Assembly: GCF_018698455.1 (NCBI RefSeq)
Contig: NZ_JABIOQ010000023.1
Coordinates: forward strand, 1-55,854
Length of the DNA: 55,854 nucleotides
Source of the DNA: Sulfurimonas sp.
Lineage (GTDB): Bacteria; Campylobacterota; Campylobacteria; Campylobacterales; Sulfurimonadaceae
Direction: 5' to 3'
In this document: positions 45,710-55,163 of the stretch, in pieces
How positions within the stretch are numbered: position 1 is the first letter of the stretch
How the letters are laid out: each line of letters starts with the position of its first letter
Program-made: the position numbers and the translations under genes
The notes under the pieces: model-generated
Database searches by the model: none
Seen by the model: the letters and a program-made list of their open reading frames with translations, nothing else
Told to the model about the DNA's origin: nothing

Positions 45710-46853
45710 TATGTCTTTTTTGACATTACCAGATCCAAGAATTAAGCCATCTGGATCACGGGATCCATTGGGGTTTCAAACTATTTGGGTTAAATTGGGT
45801 CGTGAACTTGTGGGTAGTAATTTAACTACAATCACATCTTCTATTGATAATTTTATCATAGCACTTTTAGCTAGTCATTATTCTTTCCAAGAAATAGATG
45901 AAGATAAAAAAATGGAAGTATTTTTTAAAGTTGAACAATTAGGGGCTTATTTTAGAATTGCAGGTAATTATAAAAATAATATTATGGGAATTACTCAGGC
46001 TCAGAAAAACTATACTACGAATAATATAGTTCTTGGGGATGATGGGCAAATATTTGGTAACCAAAAAACATCTGGCTTATGGGGATATTATTCAAGTGCA
46101 CTAATGATGTCTGGTTTAGTTAATAAGGATAAGGATCAAGTACAAGAAGAAGGTAGCGAAATTGTAAATAAGTTCTTAAAAGTTTTCTCTTTTGATGATT
46201 TTTTAGAGTTGTCATTTATTGGGACTGATACTTTAGAAAAGCATGCTGGCAGCTTCATAAAGGCACTTGGATTCGTATATAAAGATATGGTGCATTTTGT
46301 ACTTCAAAAATCTAAATTCGATATTTATAGTAAAACAGAGCTTTTTTTTCAATCAAGTGTAGATAATACAACTTATCAATTATTTTATGACTGGATGCAA
46401 AGAAACTATACTAATGATCCAATAACAATCAAGTTACTTGAAATAAAAGAAATAGATAAAGCATTATGGATAGCAAGTAAAATTTTTGAATATTGTAGAA
46501 CACAAAAAGGTAAGACAGTTAATGAAGTGGCTAAGAGTATTGAAGAATCAACATTGGCAATGATTAAACTATCTTCATCTGATTTAAAAATAAAAAAATT
46601 TATTGAATTATGGAATAGTAAGCAGTTTAAAGAAGTTATTTATGAACTAGAGTTTATTCATTCAGAATCTATGAAAAATAGATCGAGTGCGAAATGGCTG
46701 ACAATAAAAAATGATAAACTAAATGTTACTGTTGCAGCAAAGATGAGCTTGCCAAAATCAATTGAAAAGATACCTTGGCAATATAACTATTTTTTGCACT
46801 CATACATTAGTGTTGCCTTTCAGGTTTATACAGAAGGCAAAAGTCATGAATAA
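45702..46853 (+). CDS. Uncharacterised 383-residue protein of the second operon
   Basis: I do not recognise this protein. ATG 45702 has AAAGGAAG (45687-45694) upstream and overlaps the AddA-like gene by 8 nt; the next gene overlaps its end by 8 nt, so it is locked into the operon. The N-terminus (LPDPRIKPSGSRDPLGFQTI) is rich in Pro and Gly, followed by WVKLGRELVGSNLTTITSSI. The rest is mostly helical, with no signal peptide, membrane segment, zinc motif or nucleotide-binding loop that I can see. Its place between an AddA-like enzyme and a PLD-fold protein suggests an adaptor or recognition subunit. Repetition of the gene order in other genomes would support this. Confidence 0.7.
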   Translation: MINMSFLTLPDPRIKPSGSRDPLGFQTIWVKLGRELVGSNLTTITSSIDNFIIALLASHYSFQEIDEDKKMEVFFKVEQLGAYFRIAGNYKNNIMGITQAQKNYTTNNIVLGDDGQIFGNQKTSGLWGYYSSALMMSGLVNKDKDQVQEEGSEIVNKFLKVFSFDDFLELSFIGTDTLEKHAGSFIKALGFVYKDMVHFVLQKSKFDIYSKTELFFQSSVDNTTYQLFYDWMQRNYTNDPITIKLLEIKEIDKALWIASKIFEYCRTQKGKTVNEVAKSIEESTLAMIKLSSSDLKIKKFIELWNSKQFKEVIYELEFIHSESMKNRSSAKWLTIKNDKLNVTVAAKMSLPKSIEKIPWQYNYFLHSYISVAFQVYTEGKSHE

Positions 46854-48825
46854 TGCAGTAGTTACTGATAGTTATATAGAAGCTCTAAAAGGCAAAAGAG
46901 TCATTGAAGCAATATTTACTACATATACCTTGGATATAGATTTTTTTGAAGCAGAAGTATTATGGACTTTAACAGGTAAGGAAATGAATAAGTTTTCACC
47001 AAATAATGATGTTCGAAGAAGAGAACTGGCACATTACTATCAAAAAAATAAATTACCAATTAGTGTTTTTTTTGATAGAAAGGTCAATGACTGGGATACT
47101 GAAGAATCTGAACAAGCAATTAGTCCACTTATCGAATACTTGTTAGTACCAGTTCATAGCGGGAATCATGCTTTCCACCCAAAAATTACATTGCTCTTTT
47201 TAGAGGATTCTATCACAAATGAAAAGAGTATTTTATATGTTAATGGCTCTAATAATCTTACATATTCTGGTTGGTGGGAAAATGTTGAATGTGTAAATAT
47301 GGGTTTGCTGTCTGAGAAAGAGGCAGTGTCTCGATCATTATTGGAAGAATGCCAAAAAAGTATCGAATATTTATCTGAGAAAAGAAAAGAAATTGATAAA
47401 GACGATTCATTTTTATTATTTGATGAATTTTTAGTAAAAGAATATCGTTTTGACAACAATAGGGACAAATACTTTTCTTCTTATAAAAATAATACTACTT
47501 TTTCTGAGTTTATTAAGAGTGTAGTTGCACTTGAAAACTATGATGTATTAGAAGTGATTTCTCCATATTTTGCTGAACAGGAAACAACAGTTATAGAGTT
47601 ACTTTCACTAATATCTAATCAAGGATGCAAAGTTAAACTTTTTTTACCAAAGAATGAACAACATGAACTTCTATGTAATGAAATACTCTTTGATAAAATA
47701 AATGAGCAAAAGAATATCTTCTGGGCTGACCTTGATCAAAACATACAAGAAGAGTTACAAATAAAAACAGTGATTAAAACTGATAGTGAAGAGCATAATA
47801 AAATAAGAAATGTACATGCAAAAGTTTTTCATTGGCACAATAGTGAGACGAAAGAGTCAATTTATTTTACTGGATCTCTAAATTTGAGTTACAAGGCATT
47901 TAATGAAAATGAGGAAGCTGGAAAATTATTTTTTGTAGATAATGGGCAAGAGCACTTAATAAGTATTAAAGAAGATAAGCCTGTTTTTGCAGATGATTTG
48001 GATATTTTTGAGAAAAATATAGATTCTACAAATCAGACAGTTTATATGTTTTCTTTTTTATCTTTAATCTATGATTGGAAACTAAAGACACTAGTTGCAA
48101 GTGTTACTCTCGATACAGTCAATATATATGATTTTATTTTGTTATTAGAGAGTCAAGAAATAAACCTCAAGAAAAGTATTGAATTTGTTGATTTCAATAC
48201 AATTGAGAAAGTGATTAGTTCTAATCCATATCTTGATATTAAATATGATAACAAGATACAGAAAGTATTTGTAAATCAAAAGAATTTTACACATAAGCCA
48301 TTAGATCTTGGAAGTTTGTCTGTGAAAGAAATATTAGATATATATTCAAAATTTGAAATACATAATAAATCTAGTGAACTAATACAAAAAGCAATACAAA
48401 GAGCACTTAATACGAAGGGTATAGAATCTGACATTGACTTTTTAAATGATGATATAAGACAAAAAAACTTTTTCTCAGAATATTCAGAAATTTTCTATGG
48501 TTTAAGGCACTTAAAAAAGCTATTACAAGAAGATTCAGCCAAGCAAGAGTATTTTTTAGATGAAACTACAAAGGCTATGGATAGCATACCTATACTTATA
48601 CAAGAAACTTCAGAAGATAAAAACATGGATATTGTGTCAAAGTATATAACATTTTTATATATAAAACAGATGTATGATGAATTTGGTAGAAATGTAGAGT
48701 TTCTTGATAAGTTTATATCAAGACTTAAAGAAGAAAACAGTACACAATTCACAGAAAATAAAGACTTTATAGAGTGGTTTGAGTCTGCATTTATTATGGA
48801 GTTTTCTAGTGGAGCGTCAACTTGA
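46846..48825 (+). CDS. Phospholipase D-fold protein with two HKD motifs
   Basis: The protein has 659 residues from ATG 46846; the longer reading from 46762 overlaps the previous gene by 92 nt and is rejected. Two PLD half-sites are seen: HPKITLLFLEDS (His about 111) with YVNGSNNLTYSGWWENVE (about 131-148), and NVHAKVFHWHNS (His about 325) with YFTGSLNLSYKAFNENEE (about 340-357). Each has the HxK(x)nGSxNL core, and the following Glu takes the usual acidic position. This gives one composite active site, as in DNA-cleaving PLD nucleases such as BfiI or in DISARM DrmC. The C-terminal 280 residues are helical and unrecognised. It overlaps the next SNF2 gene by 4 nt, a common pairing in defence loci. 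Confidence 0.82.
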   Translation: MNNAVVTDSYIEALKGKRVIEAIFTTYTLDIDFFEAEVLWTLTGKEMNKFSPNNDVRRRELAHYYQKNKLPISVFFDRKVNDWDTEESEQAISPLIEYLLVPVHSGNHAFHPKITLLFLEDSITNEKSILYVNGSNNLTYSGWWENVECVNMGLLSEKEAVSRSLLEECQKSIEYLSEKRKEIDKDDSFLLFDEFLVKEYRFDNNRDKYFSSYKNNTTFSEFIKSVVALENYDVLEVISPYFAEQETTVIELLSLISNQGCKVKLFLPKNEQHELLCNEILFDKINEQKNIFWADLDQNIQEELQIKTVIKTDSEEHNKIRNVHAKVFHWHNSETKESIYFTGSLNLSYKAFNENEEAGKLFFVDNGQEHLISIKEDKPVFADDLDIFEKNIDSTNQTVYMFSFLSLIYDWKLKTLVASVTLDTVNIYDFILLLESQEINLKKSIEFVDFNTIEKVISSNPYLDIKYDNKIQKVFVNQKNFTHKPLDLGSLSVKEILDIYSKFEIHNKSSELIQKAIQRALNTKGIESDIDFLNDDIRQKNFFSEYSEIFYGLRHLKKLLQEDSAKQEYFLDETTKAMDSIPILIQETSEDKNMDIVSKYITFLYIKQMYDEFGRNVEFLDKFISRLKEENSTQFTENKDFIEWFESAFIMEFSSGAST

Positions 48826-51800
48826 ATAAGCTGTCAACACAATATAAAGAAGAATTTATTGATTTTAGTGCTGGTAATGCAGAATTTAATGATTTAGCAA
48901 GTATTCAGCAAGAGGGATCAATTGCTTTATATAATATTTTAAAAGAAAATACTGAAAGCATTGCTTATTTAGCAGATGAAGTGGGCATGGGAAAAACTTT
49001 TATCGCATTAGGTACAGTGATGCTCATGAGGTATTTAAATCCATCCCTTCGAGTATTATATATTGCACCAAACAGGCAATTAAAAGATCAATGGATAGAT
49101 GAGTACCGTCGATTTATTAAAAACCATGTTAAATTGTCTCATGGACATATTAGATCGTTTTCTGGTAGTAGTGCTGTTCCTTATACAGACTGCAAGTCTT
49201 TAGCAGAATTAATTAAAAATACTTCAGAAGGTTATTTTGCTGATTATTTTGTTCAGATGAATAGTTTTAGTTTTGCAATGGATAGTAAACAAGAAAATGA
49301 TCATGATTTTTATGCGAAAAAATTGAAATTGTTAAAAGAGTATATTCCTGCATATACAGAAAGCATATTATCTGATGAGAAAAGTATTGAAAATAATGAA
49401 GAAGTAAAACAGCACTATGCTTTAGCACTAAACTATGTATTACCAAGGTTTGATCTCATTGTAGTTGATGAATCACATAAGTTTAAAAATGGTCTCAGAT
49501 CTTCAACAAGAAATCAAATGCTTGCTTTGATACTAGGTACATCTGATAAAGGAATTGGAAAAACAACTTTGAGTGATGAGCAAAAAAGAATTCAAAAAAA
49601 GTTAACTTCCAAAACATTACTTTTGTCAGCTACTCCATTTGATAGAAATTTGGGACATATAAGAAACCAAATAGAATTGTTTTCTGGAGAGAAACTTGCA
49701 CAAAAATATTTTCCAGTGGATGATAAAGGAAACATAGAGTTTTCAATAAAAGATAAAGAAAAGCTCAAAAATACTTTGAGAAATTTTTTAGTAAGAAGAC
49801 TTAATAGAATTAAGATAGGTAAAGATACAGCTACAAGGAATATGTATAGGTTAGAACACAGAGACAATGCTGTAGATTTGAAAGGTTTTCAAAATAAATT
49901 AGTTATGGCATTGGTACAAAAACATGTTGGTGATTTAATTGAAGATAAACAAACAAGTAGCCCTTCTTTTCAAATGGGTTTATTGGCTTCTTTTGAAAGT
50001 TTTGCTGATTCTGCTGGTGTTAAAGTCTTTGATGGGGATGAAAAAGTTGATGATGGTAAAGATCAAGCAAGAGATGCTAATTTAATACAACAATTAAATA
50101 ATAGTTATAAAGAGGCTGGTTTAGGGTTTATTATGCCTCATCCAAAAATGGATGAAGTAGTCAATAATCATAGCGGAGAGAATTTTGCAAATGGAGAAAA
50201 GCATCTTTTTTTTGTTCGTAGGGTAAAAAGTGTTTCTGAGTTAGTACAAAAATGGAACCACCAATACAATCAATGGTTAATTAACTATTTAAATGACAAC
50301 AGTAAGTATATATGGAATGATTTGTATGAGGAATATAAGCTTGCTAACCCTAATAAACAATATAGTAGTAATTCTGATTTAGCAAATGAAGATACTGATA
50401 TAGAACCTGAAGACTTAAAAACAGATACCTTCTTTTCTTGGTTTTATAAGGGAAAGCATTTAGGGGAAGCCAGCTCAATTGCTGATAATATTCCAAATAA
50501 AGACTTCAAACTTAAAATGACAAAAAAAGAGGATCCATTTTCTCTTTATTTTGAACTAAACTGGGTCCTATATTTTGTTGAAAAGTATAACTTGAAAATT
50601 AATCTAGACAGTAGTATATTTCAAAAATCATATTTATCATATGTAAAAAAATATAACTTCAATGATAAAAATAAGACTAACTATTTTAATAGATACCATG
50701 CAGCACAATACGCAGCTCTAAACTGTATTGAATGTTATGAAGCAAAGATAATTATGGATACTATGTATGAAAATATTGAAATTCATAATGATGTAGATAT
50801 GAATCTGTTTAATAAAGAAGTCATAAATAGTGATCTAAATTCAAGATCACTATTTAATGAGTTGGATCTTATTAATGATAATAACTGTATTGAAACTTTT
50901 ATTTTAAAAGAATTGATATTAACTCAATTTCGACAAGATCATTTAATGGTGGATTTGTATTTAGCATTATTAGTAAGTGAAAGTATGGACGATTCTTTTA
51001 TAGATAATTTTATAGACTTATATAAAAAGCAAGCTGAATATAATAGTGATATAACATCTTTCTCTATTATTAGAAATGTTAAAAATAATATATCATTAAT
51101 ATGTGAAACAAGTTTACAAAGCTATTCAAGAGAAATACACGGATTAGTGTACAAGGGATTAGTTAATGTATATAATAGAAATAAAAATCGTATAAATTTA
51201 AGTCCTTTAGACCCAGTTGTAGGTGTTTCGGGCGCTACTGGAAATAAATCGGAACCTGCAAGAAAATTTCGTTTACCAGGTTATCCAATTGTAATGGTGG
51301 CTACTGATGTAATGCAAGAGGGGGTAAACCTACATACATTTTGCAGAAGTATTACCCATTATGGTCTTTCTGGTACACCAATACATATTGAACAGAAAAA
51401 TGGTAGAGTAGATAGGATTAATTCACTTACTCACCGAAAAATACAAAACAATAAATATGCTTCATTATTAGATTTTCATAGTGACAAAATTCAGGTTAGA
51501 TTTCCATTTGTCCGACAAAGTTATGAATCCTTTCAAGTTAGAAGACTATCGCATAACCTTAATGAATATTTAGAAAGTTTACATGATATAGAAGTCGCAG
51601 GCTCTTCCGATGAAAAACTTTATATTGATAAAGAGTTAAATAATAACTTGCCTATACCCGAAGCATATACTAAGTATTTAGAAACACCTTTTGAAATCAT
51701 GGAAAGTCAAAAATGTATTCCTGGTAATCTTTTTCATTCCATAGAGCTCAAAGCTAATGAAACCTTTAATCTTTTAAAGCTTTTATCAATGCATATAGAA

Positions 51801-52487
51801 GATATTTTTAATGAAAACGAAACATTAAATAAGTTACAAAATGGCGAAAAAATACTTCTTAGCTATTTAGATTATGATAATTTTTATATTGAACTTAAAC
51901 CTGCTAAAGCTAATGGAGAGTTTTTACTGGAGTTTACCAAAGAAAAAGATGAAGATAGTTTAATTGAATTACTAGTTGGAAGTGAGACTTATATTGATAG
52001 TGATGAACAACTGACACATAAAGAAGAAATTATAGGTGCAGTAGAAAGGTTATTCACAAAAATAAATCTTAATGAAAAAAAAGAACTTAGTCCATTAGAA
52101 TTAACAAATATTATTAAGTATTGGAAAAAAGAAAAAAGAATTCCTTTTGCAAGGTATGAAAATATTAGTTTTGAGTTTAGTAACAAGAGTATATTATTTC
52201 ATATTGGGCAGAAAAGGCGTCATAGAATTGATATATATTCGATTGAGGTTTGTAAGAGAAAATATATTTTATTTTATACTAAAGTAGCACTAAAGACTTC
52301 GATAAAACAGGAGCTTAAGAAGGATATCGATATAGTAAAGTTTATAAATGAAAATGATCATATCATTGGTTATGTATTGCACGACTTTAAACATATACAA
52401 CCGAAAGAATTTATGTATAGTGCATATGTTTTGGCAATGGAAGCTGATTTTTATGAATATCAATTATCTATCGAAGATCAGTTTTAA
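48822..52487 (+). CDS. SNF2-family helicase (third)
   Basis: The protein has 1221 residues. It starts at TTG 48822, whose bases overlap the preceding TGA (TTGA), a coupled start; no closer ATG precedes the motor. Motifs: LADEVGMGKTFIALGT (about 50-65), VVDESHKFKNG (about 212-222; DESH in place of DEAH), LLSATPFDRNLGH (about 267), TDVMQEGVNLHTF (about 830) and IEQKNGRVDRINSL (about 856-869). About 500 residues are inserted between the RecA lobes. The PLD-SNF2 gene pair recalls helicase-PLD nuclease modules in which the motor loads or positions the nuclease. It is the last gene of the second large operon. Confidence 0.85.
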   Translation: MNKLSTQYKEEFIDFSAGNAEFNDLASIQQEGSIALYNILKENTESIAYLADEVGMGKTFIALGTVMLMRYLNPSLRVLYIAPNRQLKDQWIDEYRRFIKNHVKLSHGHIRSFSGSSAVPYTDCKSLAELIKNTSEGYFADYFVQMNSFSFAMDSKQENDHDFYAKKLKLLKEYIPAYTESILSDEKSIENNEEVKQHYALALNYVLPRFDLIVVDESHKFKNGLRSSTRNQMLALILGTSDKGIGKTTLSDEQKRIQKKLTSKTLLLSATPFDRNLGHIRNQIELFSGEKLAQKYFPVDDKGNIEFSIKDKEKLKNTLRNFLVRRLNRIKIGKDTATRNMYRLEHRDNAVDLKGFQNKLVMALVQKHVGDLIEDKQTSSPSFQMGLLASFESFADSAGVKVFDGDEKVDDGKDQARDANLIQQLNNSYKEAGLGFIMPHPKMDEVVNNHSGENFANGEKHLFFVRRVKSVSELVQKWNHQYNQWLINYLNDNSKYIWNDLYEEYKLANPNKQYSSNSDLANEDTDIEPEDLKTDTFFSWFYKGKHLGEASSIADNIPNKDFKLKMTKKEDPFSLYFELNWVLYFVEKYNLKINLDSSIFQKSYLSYVKKYNFNDKNKTNYFNRYHAAQYAALNCIECYEAKIIMDTMYENIEIHNDVDMNLFNKEVINSDLNSRSLFNELDLINDNNCIETFILKELILTQFRQDHLMVDLYLALLVSESMDDSFIDNFIDLYKKQAEYNSDITSFSIIRNVKNNISLICETSLQSYSREIHGLVYKGLVNVYNRNKNRINLSPLDPVVGVSGATGNKSEPARKFRLPGYPIVMVATDVMQEGVNLHTFCRSITHYGLSGTPIHIEQKNGRVDRINSLTHRKIQNNKYASLLDFHSDKIQVRFPFVRQSYESFQVRRLSHNLNEYLESLHDIEVAGSSDEKLYIDKELNNNLPIPEAYTKYLETPFEIMESQKCIPGNLFHSIELKANETFNLLKLLSMHIEDIFNENETLNKLQNGEKILLSYLDYDNFYIELKPAKANGEFLLEFTKEKDEDSLIELLVGSETYIDSDEQLTHKEEIIGAVERLFTKINLNEKKELSPLELTNIIKYWKKEKRIPFARYENISFEFSNKSILFHIGQKRRHRIDIYSIEVCKRKYILFYTKVALKTSIKQELKKDIDIVKFINENDHIIGYVLHDFKHIQPKEFMYSAYVLAMEADFYEYQLSIEDQF

Positions 52488-52538
52488 ATGCTTATAAAAC
52501 CACTGTATATAAATTAGTTTAAATCTTTTTTGTTTTAT

Positions 52539-52572
52539 TGCGAATTGACAGTTCGTATAATCATAATACACT
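52539..52572 (+). promoter_or_regulatory. Promoter with shared 18-bp operator, site 2
   Basis: The operator TGCGAATTGACAGTTCGT (52539-52556) contains a perfect -35, TTGACA (52545-52550). TACACT (52567-52572) follows after 16 nt. It is the most symmetrical of the three sites (TGCGAA...TTCGT). It drives the 52600-55097 unit. Confidence 0.72.
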
Positions 52573-52599
52573 TTTACAAATAGAGTAAAAGGATTTATT

Positions 52600-52884
52600 A
52601 TGACAGCTACACTTCATGCATCAGAGCGTTTACTTCAAAGAGCTTTTAAAATGAGCGAGTATACATTTCAAGATATCCAAAGAGCAGCAAAGCTTTTAGA
52701 AAAAGAGTTCTCTAGCATACATACGTCTTGTATACATACAAAAATATCTCTCCCGTCTTTTCCAACAATGGTAGCAGTAGTAAGAGAAGGAATGATAGTA
52801 ACAATAAAATCAAAACTAAAATCTCCTGGTATGGATGAGAAAAAGAGAAAAAGACTATTTCTTAGAAATAAATACAGTAACTAG
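52600..52884 (+). CDS. Small protein, possibly DUF4258/RelE-like
   Basis: This 94-residue basic protein has ATG 52600 with AAAAGG about 8 nt upstream. The opening LHASERLLQRAFKMSEYTFQ and the later MVAVVREGMIVTIKSK resemble the small DUF4258-type fold, in which a His-x-x-x-Arg helix is followed by a VxxxxxxxITV strand. This is a weak similarity by eye. It is the first gene behind an operator of the shared regulon and lies 14 nt before a helicase gene, so it is probably part of the same module. It might be a toxin-like effector or a regulator of the helicase. Confidence 0.6.
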   Translation: MTATLHASERLLQRAFKMSEYTFQDIQRAAKLLEKEFSSIHTSCIHTKISLPSFPTMVAVVREGMIVTIKSKLKSPGMDEKKRKRLFLRNKYSN

Positions 52885-52898
52885 AAGGGAAAGGTATT

Positions 52899-55097
52899 AT
52901 GCCAATACGACAAATAGAAGAGATCCATTCAGAAGCCATGCACTATCAAGAGCTACATTTTAAAATAGCTCATATATTTGTAAAACATTTAAAAGATTTA
53001 CTAAAAAATAATAGCGATAAATATGCAAGACTTTCTAAAAGAGATCTCTATAAAAATATTATATTTCCAGAGAGCTTGCTGGAGAGAATTAAGTGGCATG
53101 ATATGGAAGAAAACTCTAAGGCACACGAGTATGCAGTTGAACTAGGACTTGTTGATATGGACACATCTACAAGACCGTATGGGTATAAACTGATTGAAAA
53201 TACGATGCTTCTAAGACCCTATCAAAGTGATATTGTAAAAATTGTAAAAAATTCAGCTGGTTCTGTTCTAGTTGAAGCACCTACAGGAGCAGGGAAGAGT
53301 GTAATAGCATCACAAATAGCTAAGAATGAGACCATGAATGGTGGTAAAGTTTTAATAGTAGCACCTAAAATAATTTTATTAGAACAACTCCAAGAAACTT
53401 TTATAGATTTGGAACCTCAAATAATTCATGGTCCTAAAGATTATGATGCCACACATAATGTATTCATATCTACTATTCAAACTGCACATAAACGTGAACT
53501 TGGCTTTGAGCCAACAATGATTATGATTGATGAAGTACACTTTGGATTCAGTGGAAAGATGATCAAGCAGCTTTTAGAGGATTTCAATGGTAGACTTATT
53601 GGACTATCAGCAACACCATATGATCAAAACTCTAAGCCTATAGAGGGATTCGATAAACATATTAATCAATATGATCTTAAATATATGTTTGAATATGAAT
53701 ACTTAGTACAGCCAATATGTTATGCACCAGTAAAAGTAGATTTGTCAGGTATTACAATTCAAGCAGGGGACTATAATCAATTAGAGTTAGATAGTTCTTT
53801 TAATAACTTTGAAAATATTACTCAAATTGTAGAAAATACTAGAGAGCTTATTGAGAGGCAAAATTCTGCATTGATATTTTGTATCAATATTGCTCACGCA
53901 AAAGCTGTAGCAATTGCTTTTAGTGATGCTGGTATTCCAACAAAAGCAATACACTCTAAACTCTCAAAGCAAGAGCAAAAAGATGTAATGCAAGAATATA
54001 AGCAGGGTAAAATAAAAATGTTGGCTAACCCTATGATGTTAACAACTGGCTTTGATGATCCTGCAACAGACTGTATTGTATTAGCACGTGCTACAAAAAG
54101 CCAAAACCTTTACCGTCAAATGATAGGTCGTGGTCTTCGACTCTTTAAAGATAAAACGCATGCAAAAATTATTGATTGTGCAGGTGTGATAGATAATTTA
54201 GGATTACCAACGGAGCCTCAAAAGCCAAATGAAAAGCTATTTTCAAAAAGGGAAGTTGTATGTCCAGTTTGTGAAAGTACAAGAATCTATAGAGTGAAAG
54301 ACTACTACAATGATTTTGTTCGAAAATGTGCTGATTGTGGATATTCTGAAGAGATTAAGAGACGAGGTTGTGAATGTGAATCTTGTGGAGCAATTAACGA
54401 CTCTAGTGCTAAGTATTTTACAATAGAGAATTCGCTTTATCTAGAGTGTAGCAACTGCGAACACCATACACTTGTAAGCACCACTTCTTCAGCTGAAGAG
54501 CTTAGGGAGGTATTTAGCGAAAAACAGATTAAAGACCTTCAAGCAAAGTTTACAATAGCCTATATAAAGCCCCTTTACACAAAAGGGCCAGTTGATCTTC
54601 CGTTTGAAGAAGACGTGGCACGACATATTATTGCATTTCAATACTATATAGCGCAAAACGTTCCTGATTTTATGACTGAGAAGTTTGAGTACATTAGAAA
54701 AATGTATAGACCTTTTAGGGAATCTAAAGAGAATGATCCAGATGATTATCAGTCGGATTGGTTCGCACCATGGGAATGGAAGAGAGAAGGGCGTTTATTT
54801 GGCTTAGAACTAGAAGCAAAACTTCTTGGAACTGATGTGAATGATATAAAAGAGCAATTAGATACTACAAAAGATCCATTTGAAGCTCTAGAATTGATAC
54901 ATACCTTACTAAGTTCTAAAGGGGAAGAAGTACTTGATGGAAAGCAAAAGCAACTACTACATCAACAACTAAAAGATACAACGTTAAGTAATGTAGATGC
55001 AATGTGTGTGAAGCGTTTAAAAGATATCTACTACAACAATGAACCTATCGAGGATATATTGAAGTTTATTCCTATGATGCAGAGTGTAATGAGTTAG
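52899..55097 (+). CDS. SF2 DEAD/DEAH helicase with zinc ribbons
   Basis: The protein has 732 residues. After about 105 N-terminal residues: Q-like LRPYQSDIVKIV (about 107), Walker A VEAPTGAGKSVIASQI (about 125-140), MIDEVHFGFSG (about 207), GLSATPYDQNS (about 235), LTTGFDDPATD (about 383) and YRQMIGRGLRLF (about 404-415). This is an RecG/XPB-like SF2 motor. Cysteine pairs follow (CPVC about 455, CADC about 475, CECESC about 487-492, CSNC about 512), giving two probable zinc ribbons. The last 170 residues are unrecognised, with an acidic-aromatic patch (DDYQSDWFAPWEWKREGRLF). It lacks nuclease motifs I can see. It may unwind phage DNA or RNA with another island nuclease. Confidence 0.82.
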   Translation: MPIRQIEEIHSEAMHYQELHFKIAHIFVKHLKDLLKNNSDKYARLSKRDLYKNIIFPESLLERIKWHDMEENSKAHEYAVELGLVDMDTSTRPYGYKLIENTMLLRPYQSDIVKIVKNSAGSVLVEAPTGAGKSVIASQIAKNETMNGGKVLIVAPKIILLEQLQETFIDLEPQIIHGPKDYDATHNVFISTIQTAHKRELGFEPTMIMIDEVHFGFSGKMIKQLLEDFNGRLIGLSATPYDQNSKPIEGFDKHINQYDLKYMFEYEYLVQPICYAPVKVDLSGITIQAGDYNQLELDSSFNNFENITQIVENTRELIERQNSALIFCINIAHAKAVAIAFSDAGIPTKAIHSKLSKQEQKDVMQEYKQGKIKMLANPMMLTTGFDDPATDCIVLARATKSQNLYRQMIGRGLRLFKDKTHAKIIDCAGVIDNLGLPTEPQKPNEKLFSKREVVCPVCESTRIYRVKDYYNDFVRKCADCGYSEEIKRRGCECESCGAINDSSAKYFTIENSLYLECSNCEHHTLVSTTSSAEELREVFSEKQIKDLQAKFTIAYIKPLYTKGPVDLPFEEDVARHIIAFQYYIAQNVPDFMTEKFEYIRKMYRPFRESKENDPDDYQSDWFAPWEWKREGRLFGLELEAKLLGTDVNDIKEQLDTTKDPFEALELIHTLLSSKGEEVLDGKQKQLLHQQLKDTTLSNVDAMCVKRLKDIYYNNEPIEDILKFIPMMQSVMS

Positions 55098-55107
55098 TGT
55101 TGATTTT

Positions 55108-55141
55108 TGCGAACTGATAGGTCGTGTTTTCTAGTTATACT
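55108..55141 (+). promoter_or_regulatory. Promoter with shared 18-bp operator, site 3
   Basis: The operator TGCGAACTGATAGGTCGT (55108-55125) matches site 1 at 17 of 18 positions. CTGATA (55114-55119) is the -35 position and TATACT (55136-55141) follows after 16 nt. The start codon at 55164 has AAGGAG upstream. Confidence 0.68.
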
Positions 55142-55163
55142 TTTTATAAATAAGGAGCAATAA

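Noticed and set aside
46762-46845. Upstream start for the PLD gene
   Set aside because: It would give a 92-nt overlap with the preceding gene; ATG 46846 gives an 8-nt overlap like its neighbours.
13288-52487. BREX system
   Set aside because: A PglX-like methylase is present, but no PglZ phosphatase, BrxC ATPase, BrxL protease or BrxA/B is seen.
52488-52538. Terminator after the second large operon
   Set aside because: There is a T-rich run near 52527 but no GC-containing stem before it.
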